NCBI GenBank assembly: GCA_023400055.1 | Contig: JAEXFN010000053.1 | Location: forward strand, 1-64,000 | Length of the DNA: 64,000 bases | Origin: Bacillota bacterium | GTDB taxonomy: Bacteria; Bacillota; UBA4882; UBA8346 | Direction of reading: 5' to 3' | In this document: one piece after another, positions 59,716-64,000 of the stretch | How the letters are laid out: every line of letters begins with the position of its first letter | Position numbering within the stretch: the first letter of the stretch is position 1 | Notes under the pieces: generated by a model | Database searches by the model: none | Seen by the model: the letters and a program-made list of their open reading frames with translations, nothing else | Told to the model about the DNA's origin: nothing | Translations under genes and position numbers: made by a program

Positions 59716-60648
59716 ATGGGAAAACGCAGGATCTTCGTTAATTTGAAACGGTTTGACATTCCCCGGTCGCTGGGCGGAGTCTGCCCAGAGAAGGATCCCG
59801 ACCAATGGATGAAATGGGTAATCGCCCAATGCGTCGAGCTCGGTCTGGGGCGGCGGGAGGATCTGGAGCTGACTCTGTTTCTGCCGGAAGGGCTGCTGTT
59901 GACGGCGGCCCAGGCCCTGGCGGAGTATCCGGCCGAGGCCATCCGGGCGATCCAGCTGGGCTGCCAAGGGGTATTCCGGGAGGACGTCGCCCCTGGCGGC
60001 AACTTCGGGGCCTTTACCAGCAACCGTCCGGCCAGCGCCGCCCGGAATCTGGGTTGCGGCTGGGTCATGACCGGGCATTCGGAGGAACGCAAGGATAAAT
60101 TGGGGATCATCGCCGCCTATGATCCGGGCATCCTGGCGGATGAAGCCCGGCAAAACCAGGCCAACCGGGCGGTAGACGAGTTACTTCACGCTGAAACCCT
60201 TTGTGCGCTGCGGGCTGGGCTGAATGTGTTGCTTTGCGTCGGCGAAACGGCCGCCGAAAAAGGGGAAGGGAGCTTTGCTGAGCAGCAACCGCGGATCGCC
60301 GCAGTTTTGCGCTCCCAGCTCGAGGCCGGCCTGCAAGGCGTGCGGGATTTCCTGCCCCAGCGCCAACTGGTCATCGCCTATGAGCCGGTTTGGGCCATCG
60401 GACCGGGCAAGACGCCGCCGGGCGCCGAGTACATAACCTTTGTCGCGGAAACCATCCAAAAGATCGTTCAGGAGCTTTGGGGGTTCACGGTCCCGGTGGT
60501 CTACGGCGGGGGCCTTAAATTGGAGAATGCCGGGACCATCGCCGGGATCGCGGCCATCGCCGGCGGCCTGGTCGCTTTGACCCGTTTCAGCGGGACCATC
60601 GGTTTTGAACCGGCGGGATTGAATGACATCATCGCCGCCATGGATTAA
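59716..60648 (+). CDS. Triose-phosphate isomerase-like protein (long form)
   Basis: A 310-residue TIM-barrel protein, about 60 residues longer than ordinary TpiA. It keeps the Asn/Lys pair in FVNLKRF, the His electrophile in TGHSEERK and the catalytic Glu in YEPVWAIGPGKTPP. Longer TpiA relatives include isomerases for other sugar phosphates (e.g. erythrulose phosphates), so the substrate may not be triose phosphate. In this operon it could handle the aldolase product. A GAAAGAGGG-type ribosome site is present. Confidence 0.85.
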   Translation: MGKRRIFVNLKRFDIPRSLGGVCPEKDPDQWMKWVIAQCVELGLGRREDLELTLFLPEGLLLTAAQALAEYPAEAIRAIQLGCQGVFREDVAPGGNFGAFTSNRPASAARNLGCGWVMTGHSEERKDKLGIIAAYDPGILADEARQNQANRAVDELLHAETLCALRAGLNVLLCVGETAAEKGEGSFAEQQPRIAAVLRSQLEAGLQGVRDFLPQRQLVIAYEPVWAIGPGKTPPGAEYITFVAETIQKIVQELWGFTVPVVYGGGLKLENAGTIAGIAAIAGGLVALTRFSGTIGFEPAGLNDIIAAMD

Positions 60649-60765
60649 GCGGAGAGCCCGGACGAACAATAACTGCAAAATCAGATCGTTGCCATTGAAG
60701 CGAGAGCGCAACGTCTTGAACTTGGTTCAATCATCCCCGCCGACGGGGTAAGGAGGCTTTAATCA

Positions 60766-62196
60766 ATGAAAAAAATGGCATTTGAATACGGCCAAGGTTT
60801 GATGGAGGCGAATCTGCCCGATTCGACCGATGTATTTATTCCCGGCGAGACCGTCCCCGATCCGCCGGTGCTCCAAGATATTGAGGGGGAGACCCGCCGC
60901 TCGATCTTGAATCCCATCGGTCTGCCGCCGATCGCCGATTCGGTGAAACCCGGCTCCAAGGTGACCATCGTCTTTCCGGACCGGGTCAAGGGCGGTTTCC
61001 AGGAAAATTCCCACCGCAAAGTGGCGATTCCGATCATCATCGAGGAGTGCTTGAAAGCCGGCGTCGCCAAGAAAGACATCAAGTTGATCTGCAGCAACGG
61101 CCTGCACCGGAAGAATACCCGCGAAGAGATCAAGAGCTTACTGGGGGAAAAGACCTTCAACGAATTCTGGTGGACCCATCAGATCGTCAATCATGACAGC
61201 GAGGACTGGGATAACCTGATCGACCTCGGTCATGACGAGATGGGCAACCGGGTGATCATGAACAAAGAGGTTTATGAGTCCGATTTCGCGGTATTGATCG
61301 GCCATGCGCTGGGCAATCCGTACGGCGGCTATTCGGGAGGGTACAAACATTGTACCACCGGGATCACCCATTGGCAATCCATTGCCGCGCATCATGTGCC
61401 GCACGTGATGCACCGGGGCGACTTTACGCCGGTTTCCAACCATAGCCTGATGCGGGAGAAGTTCGACTCCATCGGCCAGCACATGGAACAATGCATGGGG
61501 AAGAAGTTCTTCACCTGCGACGCGGTGCTCGATACTTATCAGCGGCAGATCGCGGTATTTACCGGCTACGCCAAGGAGATCCAGCCGCTCGCCTGGGAAG
61601 TGGCGGACCGGCGGACCTACGTGCCCTGGGCGGAGAAGCAATATGACGTGATGGTTTTCGGCATGCCGCAGTCGTTTCACTACGGCAACGGCATGGGCAC
61701 CAACCCGATCCTGATGCTGCAGGCCATCTCCGCCAATATCATCCGTCATAAACGGATTCTGAAGGATAATTGCGTGGTGATCTGCTCCTCGATCTGCAAC
61801 GGCTATTTTCATGACGAGGAGTTTCCGGCCTATCGCCCGCTGTACGAGCTCTTCCAAAAGGATTATCACAATACGTTGCCGGATCTTGAGAAGTTCGGCG
61901 AATATTTCTCGCACAACCAGGAGTATATCGACAAATACCGCTTTAACTACGGTTATCATCCCTATCACGCCTTTTCGATGATCTCCTGCGGCCACATCGC
62001 CGAGATGAACTGCGCCGCCATTTATATCGTCGGAGCCTACGAACCGGGATATGCGCGGGGCATGGGCATGAAGACCCGGGCCACTTTCGAAGAGGCCTTA
62101 AAAGACGCCGCCAAGTACGTAGGGGATCGGCCGGACATTCTGGCGCTGCCGAAGACCTTCAAATTGGCAGCGGTGCACCTCGGCATGAAGGAGTAA
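60766..62196 (+). CDS. LarA-family nickel-pincer racemase-like protein
   Basis: A 476-residue soluble protein of the lactate racemase family. It has ICSNGLHRKNTREE, a GGYSGGYKHCTTGITHWQSIAAHHVPHVMH block with the His/Lys cluster that binds the nickel pincer cofactor in LarA, and MISCGHIAEMN near the end. It differs strongly from the LarA-like protein at 3148. LarA racemises lactate and related family members racemise other 2-hydroxy acids. The operon context (aldolase, isomerase, TauE/SafE) suggests a C3 hydroxy acid such as lactate or sulfolactate, which is inference. No LarB/C/E genes lie here. Confidence 0.83.
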   Translation: MKKMAFEYGQGLMEANLPDSTDVFIPGETVPDPPVLQDIEGETRRSILNPIGLPPIADSVKPGSKVTIVFPDRVKGGFQENSHRKVAIPIIIEECLKAGVAKKDIKLICSNGLHRKNTREEIKSLLGEKTFNEFWWTHQIVNHDSEDWDNLIDLGHDEMGNRVIMNKEVYESDFAVLIGHALGNPYGGYSGGYKHCTTGITHWQSIAAHHVPHVMHRGDFTPVSNHSLMREKFDSIGQHMEQCMGKKFFTCDAVLDTYQRQIAVFTGYAKEIQPLAWEVADRRTYVPWAEKQYDVMVFGMPQSFHYGNGMGTNPILMLQAISANIIRHKRILKDNCVVICSSICNGYFHDEEFPAYRPLYELFQKDYHNTLPDLEKFGEYFSHNQEYIDKYRFNYGYHPYHAFSMISCGHIAEMNCAAIYIVGAYEPGYARGMGMKTRATFEEALKDAAKYVGDRPDILALPKTFKLAAVHLGMKE

Positions 62197-62199
62197 GTC

Positions 62200-63111
62200 A
62201 TGGGACACATCCAGCTTCCGCTGGCCGGAATCGAGGTTTGGTGGCCCGGCTTAATCCTGCTGGGAGCCTTCATCGGCATCCTGACCGGGCTGTTCGGGGT
62301 CGGCGGCGGTTTTTTGCTCACGCCCTGTCTGAAGATTTTTTTTGGCATCCCGTATCCGATCGCGGTCGGCAGCGGGCTGGCCCAGATCTTTTTGGCCGGC
62401 GCCTATTCCACCTGGAAACACGCTAAGAATGGCCATATCGACCTGCGCATGGGATTGATCCTGGGCGGTGGCGCCCTGGTCGGGACGGATATCGGGGTCG
62501 AGCTTTTGAAAATGCTGGGGACCGGCGGAACGGTCCATTTGAATGCCAGAGCTTTCACGGTATCCGATCTGGTGATGACCGGCTTGTTTTTGGTGTTGAT
62601 GACGGCGACGACAATTTATATCGCCTATGAGACATCCCGTTGCAACGGCGACGAGGAAGCCTCGGCCATCGCCCAAAATTTGCAAGGTTGCCGGGTGCCG
62701 CCGCGACTCGCTTTTCCCAAGTCAAAGATTGACTCGTTGAGTTTGTGGTTCCCGCTCATCATCAGTTTTTTGGTGGGGATTCTCACTGGGATGCTCGGCG
62801 TCGGTGGCGGCTTCATTAATTTTCCGTTATTGGTTTATGTGATCGGGGTCCCGACCTATGTGGCGGTAGGCACCAGCGCGTTTCAGATCTTGTTTTCCTC
62901 GGGCTACGGGGCGTTGCGCCATGCGTTGCAAGGCCATGTCGAGTGGTTGCTGGTGTTGCTGCTGCTGGTCGGTTCGTTGGCTGGAGTGCGGTTCGGTGTT
63001 TATCTTTCCGGCCTTTGGGGTGGCCGGAAGCTGCGCAAATATTTCGCTTGGGTGATTGGATTGGGAATCGCCGTGATCGTTTGGGATTTGGCCCGTAAGA
63101 TTTGGTTTTAA
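62200..63111 (+). CDS. TauE/SafE-family anion exporter
   Basis: A 303-residue membrane protein with about eight to nine helices and the repeated family motif GVGGGFLLTPCLKIFFGIPYP-like (first half) and LGVGGGFINFPLLVYVIGVPTY-like (second half). Members export sulfite, sulfoacetate, sulfolactate or related anions. It begins four bases after the LarA-family gene, so it probably removes a waste anion of this pathway. Strong terminator at 63156. Confidence 0.9.
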   Translation: MGHIQLPLAGIEVWWPGLILLGAFIGILTGLFGVGGGFLLTPCLKIFFGIPYPIAVGSGLAQIFLAGAYSTWKHAKNGHIDLRMGLILGGGALVGTDIGVELLKMLGTGGTVHLNARAFTVSDLVMTGLFLVLMTATTIYIAYETSRCNGDEEASAIAQNLQGCRVPPRLAFPKSKIDSLSLWFPLIISFLVGILTGMLGVGGGFINFPLLVYVIGVPTYVAVGTSAFQILFSSGYGALRHALQGHVEWLLVLLLLVGSLAGVRFGVYLSGLWGGRKLRKYFAWVIGLGIAVIVWDLARKIWF

Positions 63112-63155
63112 AACAAGCCTTAACTACGCGATACATATCATCGTAAGCTCAGTTG

Positions 63156-63179
63156 GACCGGCTTTTGCCGGTCTTTTTT
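63156..63179 (+). terminator. Rho-independent terminator of the pfk-to-tauE operon
   Basis: GACCGGC/GCCGGTC stem, TTTT loop, then six T. Confidence 0.95.
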
Positions 63180-63473
63180 CATTGGTGAAGCTTTTATTTA
63201 AAAGCGGGGAATCATCTTCCCGGCGCATCGCCGATCGTAAAATATTTCTTAAATTTCATCTGGTGCTCGCTTTTTTAGCTTTGGTGTCCATCGTTGCTAT
63301 TGGCCGACTGTCCATGATAACGCTTTCAAAAAAGTATGAAAATAGTTACAACTTACGTGAATATCAAGTATCGATATAATGAAATTGATGTTAAGCTATC
63401 CTTTCGCAGGTTGGTTTAGCATTGAAACGATTTATCCCCCGGCTTTTAATCAGCACGAATAGGAGTGAAGATT
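63180..63473. other. Intergenic region before the second ABC importer
   Basis: The stretch 63182-63379 contains a 65-codon frame with a hydrophobic middle segment, but no ribosome site and no recognised family; I do not call it. A cre/LacI-like site is at 63315. Confidence 0.4.
63315..63328 (+). promoter_or_regulatory. cre/LacI-type operator upstream of the second importer
   Basis: TGATAACGCTTTCA fits the TGWNANCGNTNNCA pattern of CcpA sites. It could equally be a target of one of the LacI-type regulators in this window. Confidence 0.5.
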
Positions 63474-64000
63474 TTGGCAAAATCAATGAATCCGACGGCC
63501 GGACAGGCTCCGGCGCAATCCGCTCCCGCGAAAAACGGCGTTTCCAGCTTGATGCTGAATGTCTTGGCGATCGTGATCTTTTTCGGGATCTGGATCCTGT
63601 ACACCGCGGTGATCGCTCCCAAGAATTTTCTGGTCCCCAGCCCGTTCCAGGTGATCCAGGTGGGAGTGGAAAAATGGCGGTCCGGCCTGTTGCCGCAGCA
63701 TATCCTCGCCAGTCTCTACCGGGTCTTTACCGCTTTTTGCCTGGCGATGGCCGCCGGGATCCTGGTCGGATTCCTGATGGGATGGTACCGGGTCATTCGC
63801 GGCGTAATCGAGCCGTTTGTGCAATTCTTCCGGATGATTCCGGCGATCGCCCTGATTCCGCTGTTCATCCTGTATGTGGGGATCGGCGAAACCTCGAAGA
63901 TCATCGTTATCTGGCTGTCGGCCTTTTTAACCATCGTGATCACGGTTTATCAAGGGATCACCAATATCGATCCCAATCTGATCAAGGCGGCCCGGGTCTT
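63474..64000 (+). CDS. ABC transporter permease, SsuC/TauC type (partial at window end)
   Basis: The first 175 residues of a membrane permease homologous to 18167 (shared features: FFRMIPAIALIPL and IDPNLIKAARV against FFRTIPPIALIPL and VDPTLIKAARV). TTG start six bases after AGGAGTGA; the N terminus is long and Pro/Ala-rich before the first helix. It is a second importer of the sulfonate/taurine/nitrate class, next to the TauE/SafE operon. The frame stays open to base 64000, so the gene continues past the window, probably with ATPase and binding-protein genes. Confidence 0.9.
   Translation, partial: MAKSMNPTAGQAPAQSAPAKNGVSSLMLNVLAIVIFFGIWILYTAVIAPKNFLVPSPFQVIQVGVEKWRSGLLPQHILASLYRVFTAFCLAMAAGILVGFLMGWYRVIRGVIEPFVQFFRMIPAIALIPLFILYVGIGETSKIIVIWLSAFLTIVITVYQGITNIDPNLIKAARV

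Noticed and set aside
63182..63379. A 65-codon frame with a hydrophobic segment
   Set aside because: It lacks a ribosome site, overlaps a cre/LacI-like site, and has no recognised family; more likely a leader region.

Overview
The window looks like part of a chromosome from a fermentative, carbohydrate-degrading bacterium of the Bacillota. The evidence is a complete set of PTS phosphotransfer proteins with an HPr that keeps both His15 and Ser46, a LevR-type sigma-54 activator, a YesM/YesN-style two-component pair, several LacI/GntR regulators, strong AGGAGG ribosome sites, TTG/GTG starts and tRNA genes that encode CCA. The three extracytoplasmic solute-binding proteins have signal peptides without a clear lipobox, which is unusual for a single-membrane Gram-positive and would fit a two-membrane Bacillota lineage. 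This placement is inference; there is no rRNA or universal marker gene here.

Layout. 1-2.6 kb: repeats, a YmaF-like protein, small unknown proteins and a small lipoprotein. 2.6-5.6 kb: hotdog thioesterase, LarA-like protein and an enolase-superfamily enzyme. 5.8-15.0 kb: cytoplasmic GH78 rhamnosidase, a sugar ABC importer and its probable YesM/YesN pair. 15.3-16.4 kb: ferritin-like/VIT1 fusion. 17.0-24.0 kb: a LacI-regulated operon joining a sulfonate/nitrate/taurine-type ABC importer to an esterase, a class II aldolase and a PfkB sugar-phosphate kinase. 24.2-24.8 kb: a 21-bp-period dyad array and two long hairpin repeats. 24.8-33.9 kb: LevR-type regulator, two sigma-54 promoters, a lactose/cellobiose-class PTS (B, C, A), a GH1 enzyme with an altered catalytic residue, HPr and Enzyme I. 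33.9-35.1 kb: gene-free repeat-rich segment. 35.1-41.6 kb: drug exporter, HD-GYP protein, dipeptide epimerase, serine hydrolase and peptide-binding protein. 41.9-46.3 kb: glycosyltransferase, a nucleotidyltransferase fused to a degenerate phosphomannomutase, and two tRNA-Ser genes. 46.7-52.1 kb: permease, HyuA-like protein, HExxH protein and GntR regulator. 52.3-54.6 kb: tRNA-Arg, a second 21-bp dyad array, Ohr/OsmC and another HD-GYP protein. 55.0-64.0 kb: a second LacI-regulated sugar-phosphate operon (phosphofructokinase, class II aldolase, ManA, TIM-like isomerase, LarA, TauE/SafE exporter), followed by a second sulfonate-type ABC permease cut by the window end.

Two themes stand out. First, two independent intergenic arrays (16 and 11 units) have an exact 21-bp period with a short dyad in most units but unrelated sequences; a decayed third array, like the first, is followed directly by a long hairpin repeat. 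Second, two LacI-controlled loci both combine an SsuC/TauC-type permease with a sugar-phosphate kinase and a class II aldolase, and the second also has a TauE/SafE exporter and a LarA-type protein. This suggests, but does not prove, catabolism of an anionic (possibly sulfonated) sugar.
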